The notes under the pieces were generated by a model. The model saw only the letters and a list, made by a program, of their open reading frames with translations, ran no database searches and was not told where the DNA came from. From Ursus arctos (lineage: Eukaryota > Chordata > Mammalia > Carnivora > Ursidae): a DNA stretch of 64,000 bases. The stretch spans positions 102,276,128 through 102,340,127 of the forward strand of contig NC_079873.1 of assembly GCF_023065955.2 (NCBI RefSeq), in the 5' to 3' direction. Position numbers and translations under genes: made by a program. Positions within the stretch are counted from its first letter, which is position 1, and each line of letters opens with the position of its first letter. Positions 49,485 to 60,300 of this stretch are shown one piece after another.

Positions 49485-49849
49485 AGATTTTTCTTATAAC
49501 TTTTCTGTTTCCCTCTTCTGGTATTTTAAATGTCTCCCTCTTCGCTGGCCCCTTCCCCCTTTGCTTTAAAATGGCTTCAGGTTTTGTCAAGAATTTCTGA
49601 CTCTTCTAATTAATTGAATTAAAGTTGTACTTCACTCCTTTTTATTTCCAGGCCTCTTCAGTACATGGTATCTTGTTTCCATTTCCTCACAATACAGTCC
49701 CTTCTCATTTCCCTGTCATCTTGTTTCCATCCTCACTACTTACTGAAACCACTTACTTAGTGGTCTCCAGTGACTTCCTTGACACATTCAGAAAGTCTCT
49801 CCATCCTCGTTTTTCCATGCAGCATTTGACAGTGCTAGCCCTCCCCTAC

Positions 49850-51190
49850 GTATTACTTCTTTGTTTTTCATTTTCATTGATTGCAAACAATTTCAAATGC
49901 AGGAAAAGTACATAAAATAATATAACCAATATATGTGCCCACCACCCAGTTCTACTGAATCTTGCAATGTTAACTTTGAAATTGTGTTTAAAGAAATAAA
50001 TATTATAGATATAGTTGATATTTCCTATATGCCTCTCCCCAGTCTCAATCCATTCCCTCCCTTGAATTTGGCAATAATTATGCCCTTTCATGTTTTGTAT
50101 ACTATTAGTATTTATGTAACCATAAGCAACAGGTAATATTTTCAGACCTTATATAAGTAGTCCACTGCACATGTTCTGCTCTTTTTGCTCAACATTGTAT
50201 TTTGAAATTTTACTCTGTTAATAGCTCGAATTATTCATTTTAGTTTCAAAATAGTGTTTAACTTCATGAATACCGTGATTTATTTGTCCATTCACCTGCT
50301 GATGGACATTTAATTTGCTTCCCTTTTTTTGAGAGTACAAGTAATGCTATAATGAACATTCTTTTTTAAAATTTATTTATGTATTTATTTGAGAGAGAGC
50401 ATGAGCACACATGCATGCAGGTGGGAGGGAGGGGCAGAGGGAGAGAATCCCAAGCTGACTCTGTGCTTAGTGTAGAGCCCAATGTGGGGCTCGATCCCAC
50501 AACCCTGAGATCCCGACCCTGAGATCATTGGGAAGGATAAGGATCCAAGGTACAGATGGAGCTGAAACCAAGAGCCTTTGCCCAACTGACAGGAGCCACC
50601 CAGGCACCCCTGCAATGAACATTCTTTTACATGTCTTCTTGTGCATAAAGGTTAGAGTTTTGCCTGGGTCTATACCTAGAAATGGAATTTCTGGGTTGAA
50701 GCGTATTACATATTCAACTTTATTAGGCAACGTCAAATTTCTCTTCACAGCAGCTCTACCAGTTCATGCTCCTTCTAGCAATGGATCAGGGTTTCATTTG
50801 TTCTACATCCTCAACAACACTTGGTGTTATCTGAATTTTTAAATTTTGCCAAATCAATAGTTGTGAAATGCTACTTCATCATTTTAGTTTTCAATTTCTC
50901 TGAATAGCATTGAAGTGAAACATCCTTTCATGTCTTTTTTTTAAAGTTTTTATTTATTTAAGTAATCTCTACACCCACTGTGGGGCTCATGGGACTTGAA
51001 CTCATGACCCCGAGATCAAGAGTCACATGCTCTTTCGACTGAGCCAGCCAGGCATCCCCACCCTTTCATGTCTTTATTGGCTATTTGGGTTTCTTTGAAT
51101 ATGAACTCTTTATTCATAAATTTTGTCAATGTTTCTACTATGTTTCTTCCTTTTTCTTACTGATTTATAAGAAATCTTATACATCTGGAC
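49850..51190 (-). mobile_element. Old L1 (minus) carrying two CAN SINEs
   Basis: Antisense L1 3' UTR and ORF2-tail words (TGAATACCGTGATTTATTTG, ATGGAATTTCTGGGTTGAAG, CCTCAACAACACTTGGTGTT) span the region. Two minus-strand SINEs are inserted. The first is 50366-50613 (TSD AATGAACATTCTTTT at 50351-50365 and 50614-50628). The second is 50938-51061 (TSD CCTTTCATGTCTTT at 50924-50937 and 51062-51075). Confidence 0.85.
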
Positions 51191-51680
51191 ACTTATTCAT
51201 TCATTAATTTAATCAATATTTTTCTAGTATATACGTTGTTCCAAGAATGTTTGTAGGTGCTGGGAATGTAGCTATGAACAAAACGGACAAAATTTCTGCC
51301 CTCATGGAACTTCCATTCTCGTGGGGGAAGGTAAACAGTAGACAAGATCAATAAGTAAAAGAGATAAAATAATGGATAGTGATAAATCCTACGGGAAAAA
51401 ATGAACATGGAAGATGAATGAAGAGGCATGTTTTTGTGAAAGTGGGTAAGGAGATTACTGAATTGTAATTTTAAATAAAGTTGTCTAAGAAGTCCTCACT
51501 GAGAAAGTGACATTTGAACAAAGACCCAAAGGAGGTGAAAGTGCAAATAAGCAGCAAGTGCAAGGGCCCTGAAGCAAGAGTGTGCCTAGAAAGGTCTAGG
51601 AATAACAAGGAGCTGTGTAACTTGGCAAAGTTGCAGAGAGCGGTGGGAGAGAATTCTGTAAGGTGATGACAGCTAAAAAT
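51190..51680 (+). mobile_element. LINE-2-like fragment
   Basis: GCCCTCATGGAACTTCCATT, AAGTCCTCACTGAGAAAGTG and AGTGCAAGGGCCCTGAAGCA are typical of the widespread L2-type repeat. Confidence 0.7.
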
Positions 51681-51699
51681 ATAGAACCTCATAGGTTAT

Positions 51700-52215
51700 C
51701 CTTTGCCAGTTAAATGTATCAAAAATATCTTCTCCCAGTCTGTGGCTTGTTTTTAACTTGTTTATGTTGTCTTGAAGTATATACATTTTGAAATTTAATG
51801 TAGTTAAATGTATCTATCAATTCCTTTATTGTTTGTGCTGTCTGGTGTCTTAAGTAGTCATTCTTATCTTTTATTCCAAGCTCATAAAGATACTCTGTTT
51901 TCTTCTGAAAGCTGTAAAGTTTTGGTTTTTCACATTTGGATCTTGAATCCACCTGGAATTGAATCTTTTCTCTATGGTATGAGGTAGGGATCTAGTTTTA
52001 TAATTTTCTATATGGATGATCAAGAGTCCCGGAACCAGTTAGTGAATAATCCATTCTTTTTCCACTTATTTGAAATGCCACATATGTTGCGTATCAACTT
52101 TCCATATATGTGTGTGGATCTGTTTGAGGCTTTGTATTCTGTTCTATTGGTCTGACCAGCTCCACACCACACTGTCTTAATTACTATAGCTTTAAAATCA
52201 GTCTTGCTATGTAGT
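51700..52215 (-). mobile_element. L1 ORF2 fragment (antisense)
   Basis: TTCTCCCAGTCTGTGGCTTG, ATTTGGATCTTGAATCCACC and TCTGTTCTATTGGTCTGACC are L1 ORF2 complement. Confidence 0.85.
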
Positions 52216-52929
52216 CCACTGTAGATTTCTTGAGCAAGTAAAACACACAATTGAAACATTACTCCAGGAAGAAGTTTCTTATGATTATCAACATAGTAAA
52301 ATGGTCAAAGGAGAGATCAGGAGAGCTACCAGGAAAGTGATGGGGGGTGCAAATGGAGAGAAAACAAGGAATCTAAAAGTAATTCCAAAGAAAATATTAA
52401 TAACGTTTGTTGACCAATTCCATACAGAGAAATTAGGATAAAGGAAGAAAGCACATGGCTTCGAAGTTTTAAGCCTGAGTGGCTGTGTTAAATAGTGAGT
52501 TAGTTTTGTGTTAACCAGTGGGGTGTGTTGCACAAGGGGTCTGGACCCGGGAAGTGTATTTGGTCGTTGCCTGCTTAGAGATGACCTGGAGGGGACGCAA
52601 AGGAAAAGCAAAGATATGAGCTTTGGGGTTTTTTTCTAAAGATTTAGGTGGTGGAAGGAAGAAGAGGAAGGGGAAAACATCTGAGAGGTAGGATAACCAG
52701 CAAGGTGCGTTATAACTGTAATAAGGATTTTTTTAGTGGATGATGTAGGTCCTATTGGTCCAACACATTTGAGTTCTTTCATAGGTGTAGCTGTGTTTTG
52801 TTTCTGTGGCAATCTTCAAAGCCCACAGAACAATTCCGGTGTCACAGACAGCATTTAAAACGCACTCCTCCCTGGACGTGGTAGAGACGCCCCCGGTCCA
52901 TCGGGTCTCTCGCTGCAGTTCCGCAGGTT

Positions 52930-52945
52930 GGCCGCAGGGGGCGAA
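52930..52945 (+). promoter_or_regulatory. CTCF-like motif in the OCRL CpG island
   Basis: GGCCGCAGGGGGCGAA contains GCAGGGGGC, which fits the CTCF core SYAGRKGGC at all nine positions, in forward orientation. Flanking bases fit only partly. Confidence 0.4.
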
Positions 52946-53175
52946 ATCTGCGGCGGCCTGGAAAACTGGCGGGGGCGCGAGGCGCCGCTCTCTCTCGGGT
53001 CAGGCTCTCGGCTCTCGGCTCCTGGTTCCCGGCTCCGGGTTCGCGGCTCCCGGTGCCCTGTGCGGAGCTATTCTTCAAACGACGCGCAGCCGAGGACTGT
53101 GGGTGAGGACGGAGGAGGCAGTGTCGTCGGATCCGCCCGCAGTCCGCAGCCCCACTGAGCTCAGAGGCCGCTGGG

Positions 53176-53214
53176 ATGGAGCCGCGGCTCCGGATCGGAG
53201 CCCAGCCCCTTGCT
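53176..53214 (+). CDS. OCRL: OCRL exon 1 (residues 1-13)
   Basis: The ATG at 53176 has a good context (G at -3, G at +4). The exon encodes MEPRLRIGAQPLA, against human MEPPLPVGAQPLA. After codon 13 the intron begins GTATCC, a U12-type donor core rather than GTRAGT. Without splicing the frame would stop at TGA 53224-53226 after only 16 codons. The exon sits in a CpG island. Confidence 0.93.
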
Positions 53215-53476
53215 GTATCCGCCTGAGGGAAGGGGGAGGGGAGGCCGAGCAGGGCCGGGGGGGGGGGGAGTGCGGGGAACTGCGGAACGCGGTGGAGGGG
53301 TTGGGGGGCTGTGGGGCCCAGAGGCCGAGCCGAACGGGGGAATGGGGCCGGCGCGGGACGCGATGCCTTGGGCAGTGGGGAGAGCGGGCAGAGGGGTGGG
53401 AGCCTCTCTCCAACCCGCACCGCGCCACCCCTCCCTGGCCGCGCATCTGGAGGAGACCCTTGACTAGTGCCTGCAT
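53215..53476 (+). promoter_or_regulatory. OCRL: OCRL intron 1, probable U12-type intron (splice signals)
   Basis: This 262-nt GC-rich intron has a donor GTATCCGCC whose first six bases match the minor-spliceosome consensus RTATCC. Near the end, ACCCTTGAC (53456-53464) matches 7 of 9 bases of the U12 branch consensus TTCCTTRAC, with the branch-like A at 53463. There is no polypyrimidine tract directly before the exon, as expected for U12 introns. The border that restores the human-like protein is CAT|ACT (after 53476), giving GT-AT ends. A TAG at 53465-53467 could give GT-AG ends and add three codons in frame. Confidence 0.65.
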
Positions 53477-53556
53477 ACTATCGAGGGTATGGAGATGAAG
53501 GGTACTCTTCGGGAGCCCTGCGCCCTGACGCTAGCCCAAAGGAACGGGCAATATGA
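53477..53556 (+). CDS. OCRL: OCRL exon 2 (residues 14-40)
   Basis: The exon encodes [20 protein letters not shown] then QRNGQY and two bases of E40, ending at the strong donor GTAAGT. Human has [20 protein letters not shown]. The start is placed at ACT because this is where the human-like reading begins in phase 0. An upstream TAG acceptor would start the exon at 53468 and add Cys-Leu-His. It is the first structured part of the PH domain. Confidence 0.9.
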
Positions 53557-53749
53557 GTAAGTAACCACCTGATTACCACGAAGTAGGGGAGCCTGCCATT
53601 ACCTCCCAACCCCAAACCGCGACAGGCCACCCACCCTCCTCCCCCTGAGGCCGCGTGGGCAACAAGTTCAGGCCCAGGTGTGAAGTGCGAGTGCTGTAGC
53701 ATGGGGCTTTGTCCCCAACTTCCAAGCCGCCAGATCGCTCCTGGCAGTG

Positions 53750-54005
53750 TGGTTCAGTGGAAGGACTCAACAGGCGGGCGTTGAAGCAGGAAGCCTGGGT
53801 TTTTAGTTCCTGCCTCTGCAACTGACATGTGTTGTGTAACCTTGGGCAAGTCAATAATGCTTTCTGGGCCTTGGTGTCCTCATCAGTTAAATAAAAACAT
53901 TAATTGCCTTTACCTTATAGACTTTGAAGTTGTAGCTGGAAGAAGAATAAATGCAAAAAATGGTTTGCAAAACGTTAAAGTGTTATAGAAACGCTTCGTT
54001 GTTAA
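53750..54005 (+). repeat. MIR SINE in OCRL intron 2
   Basis: AGTGTGGTTCAGTGGAAGGA, GTAACCTTGGGCAAGTCA and TCCTCATCAGTTAAATAAA follow MIR from the head. Confidence 0.8.
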
Positions 54006-54009
54006 CCTT

Positions 54010-55040
54010 ACAGAAGTGTCTTTTCTTAACCCCATTCAACTGGTTCCTCCAGTCTCCCCACCCCCTATTCCACTTGCTTGAAGGCATATTCATTAATTCA
54101 GTAATGGTTTAGTGTACACCAGTAACTGCCTCACTTATTGACTTGACTGATAGAAAAAGTAATGAAACATGTCGAAATATAAACATTTGGCAGTTTATCA
54201 GTGTGTGTTACCTTTTATTCTGCCTTGCATTTAGAAGCTCAGTGAATACTGTTGACTGATTGAATAAAAGATTATTTTGATAAGCTGTCACTATAGTTGC
54301 TGATCTCACTCCCTTTCCACTAATGCTTCATCTTAAAAGTATCCATGGTGACCACTACATATCATGGACCCTGTCCCTGTGTGCCCAAGCCACCTCCCTT
54401 GGTTGTTCATTGGTTTCTTGACATCAGAGTTTAAAAATCATTGGTCACTTAAATCCTGCCTTCTCCCAACATTGGATTCGGCCTAAAAACAGTTTTTCTC
54501 AGTCCCTGCTTTTAAATTGTCCATATCCAGTCTGTGTGTAATTTACACAGAGGATATTCCCACTAACCTAGCCTACACTTTTCTGAGACTCTTGGTGCCA
54601 CTCTAACTGGACATCAGTTGGACCCATGCAGTAGCTTTTCCCTAGGTCCCGTTTGGTCAGCTCTGTTGGTGTGGCAAATTCATGTTGTTCTTCCCAGATT
54701 TCACCAAACCCTGGAAGACCGGTTAAATAGTAAATTCAACAGAAAAGTGAATTGAAAAGTGGAATACCACTGCAACTTCCAAAGGCTAGAATGAGTGGAG
54801 AGATGTGACCCTTGGGTAAATCAGTAAATTTTTTGCACCTCTGTTTACTCTTCTGTAAAAACAAAATTAGGAGGATTAAGTAAAATAGCTACATTGTTGA
54901 GATGACCACAGCCTAGGATGTGGTTCCTTGGTTTGATAGGTTTAGAGCTCTAGTTAGCTAATACGGAAGTGAGCAGCTGGCCTTGGGATAAATGCCTCAT
55001 TCTATCTGGCCTCCTGTACTAGGAGAACTTTTAAACTTGG
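54010..55040. other. OCRL intron 2 DNA, nothing firmly recognised
   Basis: Unique-looking intron sequence. A short L2/MIR-like tail (AGCTCAGTGAATACTGTTGA) lies near 54236. No exon is seen. Confidence 0.4.
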
Positions 55041-55046
55041 AGTGGG

Positions 55047-55245
55047 GGACGCCTGGGTGGCTCAGTTGGTTAAGCATCTGCCTTCCACTCAGGTCGTGAT
55101 CCCAGGGTCCTGTGATCGAGTCCCACATTGGGCTCCTTGCGCAGCGGGAATCCTGCTTCTCCCTCTGCCTCTGCTGCTCCCCATGCTTGTGCTCTTTCTC
55201 TAACAAATAAATAAATAAAATAAAAAAAACAAACAAACAAATGGA
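55047..55245 (+). mobile_element. CAN SINE
   Basis: The head is GGGACGCCTGGGTGGCTCAG, with an AAATAAAT tail and (CAAA)n end. Confidence 0.93.
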
Positions 55246-55339
55246 GTGGTAGCTCTCCTGACTATTTCTGTCCTCTCCACAAAGAAATCAAAGTCTTATG
55301 TTCCATTTCTGTTTAAGGTACGAGGGTATAGCAACAACT

Positions 55340-55545
55340 AAGGCTTAATGGCTTGATATGTGCCAGGTACTCTTCTAAGCACTTTCCATGAATTAGTTCA
55401 TGTAACCCTCATGTGAGGGTTACTGTGAAATTATATTCTCATCATCATCCCCCTTTTCTAGATTATAGAAATTGAGGCACAGAGAGATTAAGTCACTTGT
55501 TCGCAGGAAGTAGCATACCTGAGATTTGAACGCATGTAAAATTTC
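55340..55545 (+). repeat. MIR SINE
   Basis: TGATATGTGCCAGGTACT, CACTTTCCATGAATTAG and AAATTGAGGCACAGAGAGAT follow MIR. Confidence 0.85.
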
Positions 55546-55915
55546 AGAATTACACTGTTTGAGAAGTTTCTTTTGAAATCCTTTATTGGAGACACCCAAT
55601 ACTGTCATATCTGTAATCCTCAGATTTTTGTCTCATGGGTACCTTCTCTGACTTGGATTCTTCTCAGAATTTTTTTTTTAATTTTTGGGCTTTTTATCTT
55701 AGAACTTGAAGCCTATTATAATCTTTAGTTCTGTAGTTCCTGTTGTCAACCATTGGAGAAATTTAGTTGAGAGAGTAAAATTAAAATTAAAAATAAGAGG
55801 TTTTTTTGAAATAGGGAATCAAACACTATTCATTTTTTTTCCAAGGATAATAGATTATGATGCAATCTGTTGTTTAATCTTTAACCTTCCTTGAATAAAT
55901 CAAAGTATTTCTTAG

Positions 55916-56120
55916 AGGGGCGCCTGGGTGGCACAGCGGTTAAGCGTCTGCCTTCGGCTCAGGGCGTGATCCCGGCGTTCTGGGATCGAGTCCCACATCA
56001 GGCTCCTCCACTATGAGCCTGCTTCTTCCTCTCCCACTCCCCCTGCTTGTGTTCCCTCTCTCGCTGGCTGTCTCTATCTCTGTCAAATAAATAAATAAAA
56101 TCTTTAAAAAAAAACAAAAA
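55916..56120 (+). mobile_element. Young CAN SINE with 15-bp perfect TSD
   Basis: A near-consensus CACAGCGGTTAAGCGTCTGCC copy flanked by CAAAGTATTTCTTAG at 55901-55915 and 56121-56135. Confidence 0.96.
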
Positions 56121-56394
56121 CAAAGTATTTCTTAGGGATAATGCTGAGTCCACATTCACAATTTGTTACTCTTTTCTGTTTGGCAACTACCAAATTCTAA
56201 TTTCCATTTTTTTGCCATATACCTATTATTTTTCATCTTTCTGTTCTAAAAGTAATGATTACATGTAAGAAGAATTTTTATACTTATTTTTAGCCCTATT
56301 CTTGCTGCAATTTATTTATTGACTAACACATAGTATATATTGGGGAATTGACTTAAATTCCAAGTTTATCTTTGTTTTGTGATGGATTATGGGG

Positions 56395-57045
56395 AGGTTG
56401 CACTTTTTAAATTGAGATATAATTGACATTATATTAGTTTCAGGTGTACAACATAATTATTCAGTATTTGTATATGTTGTAAAATGATCACAGTAAACCT
56501 AGTTAATATCCATCACCACACAGTTACAAATTTTTTCTTGTAGGAATTTTCAAGATCTACTCTCCTAGTATCTTTCAAATATACAATACAGTTTATTGAC
56601 AGTAGTCACCATGCTATACATTACATCCCCATGACTTACCACTGATGACAACCACTGATCTGTTCTCTGTATCTATGATTTCAGGGTTTTTTGTTTTTGT
56701 TTTTGTTTTTAGATTCTACATATAAGTGAGATCATATGCTATTTGTCTTTCTTTGACTTTTTCACTTAGAATAATGCCCTCAGGGTCCATCCATGTTGTT
56801 TGTTTCATGATGGCTTTTTAAAAAATATTTTATTTATTTATTTTTGAGAGAGAGAGAGAGAGAAAACAAGCTGGGGGAGGGGCAGAGGGAGAAGCAGACT
56901 CCGGGCTGAGCAGGGAGCCAGATGCAGGACTCGATCCCAGGACCTTACGATTATGACCTGAGCTGAAGGCAGATGCTTAACCAACTGAGCCACCCAGGCG
57001 CCCCTTCATGATGACTTTTAACAGTACAATCCAGTCAAAGTTTTA
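56395..57045 (-). mobile_element. L1 (antisense) with an inserted CAN SINE
   Basis: TTGAGATATAATTGACATTA, AGTTTCAGGTGTACAACATA and TTACATCCCCATGACTTA are the L1M complement. A minus-strand SINE at 56819-57004 interrupts it with TSD TTCATGATGGCTTTT (second copy TTCATGATGACTTTT). Confidence 0.85.
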
Positions 57046-57238
57046 CTGCTAATGTTAAACACTCTATTTCTCATCTTTGTTTCTTCGAGATTATATTGGT
57101 TTGTGTTCATTTTCCCCAAAGTTAGCTCTTCCGCCTTCACTCTTGCTTTGTCAGTCTTTATCTAGTTTCTGATCTTCATCTGGGTTTATAGGAATTTCTG
57201 CTTAACTCATGAACTTTGCAGGCTGAAAGGAGCCTGCC

Positions 57239-57441
57239 CAGGGGCCCCTGGGTGGCTCAGTTGGTTAAGCATCTGACTCTTGATTTCGGCTCAGGTCATT
57301 ATCTCATGGGTCCAGAGACTGAGCCCCATGTCCAGCTCTGCGCTCAGTAGGTAGTCTGCTTGAGATTCTTTATCTCCCTCTCCCACTGCCCTTCCCCCCA
57401 CTCCTGCACACATGTTCTCTCTCTAAAATAAATAAATAAAT
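57239..57441 (+). mobile_element. CAN SINE with 16-bp TSD
   Basis: Flanked by CTGAAAGGAGCCTGCC at 57223-57238 and 57442-57457. Confidence 0.95.
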
Positions 57442-57739
57442 CTGAAAGGAGCCTGCCTCATATTCCTCTAGTCACCTTAAAATATGAACCCTTGCAAATT
57501 AGGCAAGCAGAATCGGAGCAGAAAGACAGCATTAATATTTTTATTTCCCCTTAGTTCTAAGCAGTTCCTTTCCCCATGTTATCTCCTTTAAAGTTAACAC
57601 ATTTGAAAAAAGTTCATAAAGCTAAAACAAGTCCCCCCAAAAGACAACAAACTAGAAATAAAACCCTTCAATGATATTTTTTAATGTCAGAGGTTGAACA
57701 AATTATTTTTAGAAATTTATCTCTGTTTATAGTTTAGTT

Positions 57740-58110
57740 AAACTGGTTCATTTATTCAACCAATATTTATTGAGCATCTATTAGGCAGGAAGCAAAACCA
57801 AGTATGATAAGGTCTTTGTTTTCAAGGAGCTCAAATCAGTGAGGGAAATAAATATAACTGCAGTGGAAGGTGTATGTGCTTTATTAGAGGGTTAAACAAA
57901 GGGGATCAGGGTACTGGTTCTGCTTCCGGGAATTAGGAGAAGCTGCTAAGAGGAGGGGGTATTTGAGTTAGGTCTCAGGAAGAAAAGAAGAATGTTCCTG
58001 GCAAAAAGAACCACCTGAAGACTGCTTGATTTGGGGAAGCTAAGAGATGTTCAGAATGGTTGTTTACCAGTAGGTCAGACCTTGATTCTGGGCCACTAAG
58101 GATAAGTAGT
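57740..58110 (+). mobile_element. LINE-2-like fragment
   Basis: TTATTCAACCAATATTTATT, GAGCATCTATTAGGCAGG and TCAAGGAGCTCAAATC are L2-type. The 3' part is decayed. Confidence 0.6.
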
Positions 58111-58429
58111 AAATGAAAATTAATATTTCAGGAGTACATAGGAATTTAGAAGTCTTGCATTTCATACTGGGGGGCAAAATTCAGGCGTGTTTACCTAGAG
58201 ATACCTGCATGAAGTTGGAAACCAGAGTAAAAACACAAGGAATGTAAAGGCCACTGGTTGTGATATCTGCTACCCTGTTGGTCATGGGTTATTTTAACTG
58301 ATCCAGCTGGCTGGGCACCTCTTTTTACTTCTCCATGAACCTGTATACTTGTTTGTAGAGATAGAACCATTCTTTGGTAAAAACCCTTGGGAATATAATC
58401 TGAAGGCTAATTTATGAAATTTCTAATTC

Positions 58430-58795
58430 ATTTATTCAACAAACTTGAGTGAGTACTAAGTTCCAGGCATTATGCTAGGTGCTAGAAATACTATAGTGAG
58501 GGGTGCCTGGGTGGCGCAGTCGTTAAGCGTCTGCCTTCGGCTCAGGGCATGATCCCAGCATTGTGGGATCGAGCCCCACATCGGGCTCCTTCGCTGGGAG
58601 CCTGCTTCTTCCTCTCCCACTCCCCCTGCTTGTGTTCCCTCTCTCGCTGGCTGTCTCTCTCTGTCAAATAAATAAATAAAATCTTAAAAAAAAAAAAACC
58701 AGCAGTAAATAATGTTAAAAAAAAAGAGAAAGAAATACTATAGTGAAAAGACAACTGTAGTCTGCCCTCATGGAGTTCACACCTAGCTACTCTTC
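58430..58795 (+). mobile_element. L2 fragment split by a CAN SINE
   Basis: L2-like words (GTTCCAGGCATTATGCTAGG, then CCCTCATGGAGTTCACACC) flank a plus SINE (58500-58730) with TSD AGAAATACTATAGTGA at 58484-58499 and 58731-58746. Confidence 0.88.
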
Positions 58796-59089
58796 ACTCT
58801 GGTATGCATACTCTAAATGCGAATGCACTATAATTCTTGTTTTTAAGATCGTAAGCTGTGTTTAAGACATAGACTATTATATATTCTTTATGGCATAGGA
58901 CAGTGTGGGTATTCAGATATTGATCATCACTAATATCCTCTTAGATCTAGAGCAATTTCTTGCTGTCATGATGCTCAGATGCAGGGAATAAGATACAGTA
59001 AGTCTAATAAAAATGGACTAGATTTGTGTAACAACACAGCAATATATTTTGTTGTTAAATGTTTCAGTTTTTCAGTAGCTATTCGTTGA

Positions 59090-59251
<162 letters not shown>

Positions 59252-59954
59252 TAATACCATACATATTTAAATTTGTCACTGCACATAAAATGAAATGCAT
59301 TACTCTTTGCATAAAATGATAACATTACTAAGCTACTATTGAGAAGATGGTAAATGCTTTGTGAGTGCTGAAGGGTTGTACTGACATACAGATATAGTCT
59401 CACCTGCTTCCCTGGCTGGGGGTTAGAGGTGTATGTAGTCTGTTACTTATGTAGGTAGTCTTTTATGCTTATGCACCTATATGTGGATCTAAATGACATT
59501 CTTGGGTTTAACAAACACACTGCTCATTGTAAAGTATTAAAGTCACTTGGATTCACACACATTCAGCACTTTCTCCCCACACTATTTGAAATTGAAACAT
59601 TTGGCAATAAGCCTTACCAGATTTTAATACCTTACAGTCAATTGTGCTGATTCTCAGACCTTGACATTGGTGAATCATAAGAAAATTGACTCCAAGGAGG
59701 AAATATTTGGCTTCTTGCCCTCAAATTTGGGGACAAAGAACAGAAAATCTGTTGTTTCATCTGCTACAATGAAACTCAAAATTTGGGAGGTTTGTGTGGG
59801 AGGTGTTGCTTCTGTTATCTCACATTGCTCTGGAAGGGAAATTGATTACTAGAGAACAAATGCATTATGTTTCCAGTGGGTTCATTGGCATCATCAGAAA
59901 GAAACATTCTGTATCAGCTGTAGCTTTTTGAAAAACTTGAATCTTACCTTACAT

Positions 59955-60300
59955 AGATTTTTTTTTCTTAAGTTGCATTGAACTTTTTTTATCACAAAAG
60001 TAATACATATACTGTAGAAAGTTTGAGAAGACCAGAAAAGTATAAAGAAAGTAAGTACATTCCCTTCTGTGTGTTCTGCATGCCCTCATATTATGATTGC
60101 TTTTCCATCCTATAGGTATATACTGTGCCATTTTATGAGTAGCCCGTAATGTAGTTATTCCCGTGTTTGACATTTGGGGTTTTTTTCACTAGTTTAAATA
60201 GTAATGTGATGAATATCTCTGTACATAAATCTTCTTGCACATCTCTAAATAGGATTTATTCCTGTAAGTAGAAATACTAAATGGGTATGAGTTTTTAAGA
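59955..60300 (-). mobile_element. Old L1 3' UTR (antisense)
   Basis: AAAAGTAATACATATACTG, GAAAGTTTGAGAAGACCAG and AATCTTCTTGCACATCTC resemble the L1M 3' end complement. A similar piece begins at about 63850 and is cut by the window end. Confidence 0.55.

Larger units (their letters stand above)
52855..53560. promoter_or_regulatory. CpG island over OCRL exons 1-2 and promoter
   Basis: About 700 bp of CpG-dense DNA contains the OCRL start codon, intron 1 and exon 2. It starts abruptly in AT-rich surroundings. It includes a short tandem of CGGCTCTCGGCTCC-type units at 53000-53060 and a pure G run near 53256-53268. Long ORFs here on both strands are compositional shadows. Confidence 0.88.

Noticed and set aside
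52806..53498. A 230-codon plus-strand ORF and minus-strand ORFs of 133-192 codons
   Set aside because: These are compositional shadows of the OCRL CpG island. The OCRL frame is a different one, starting at 53176.
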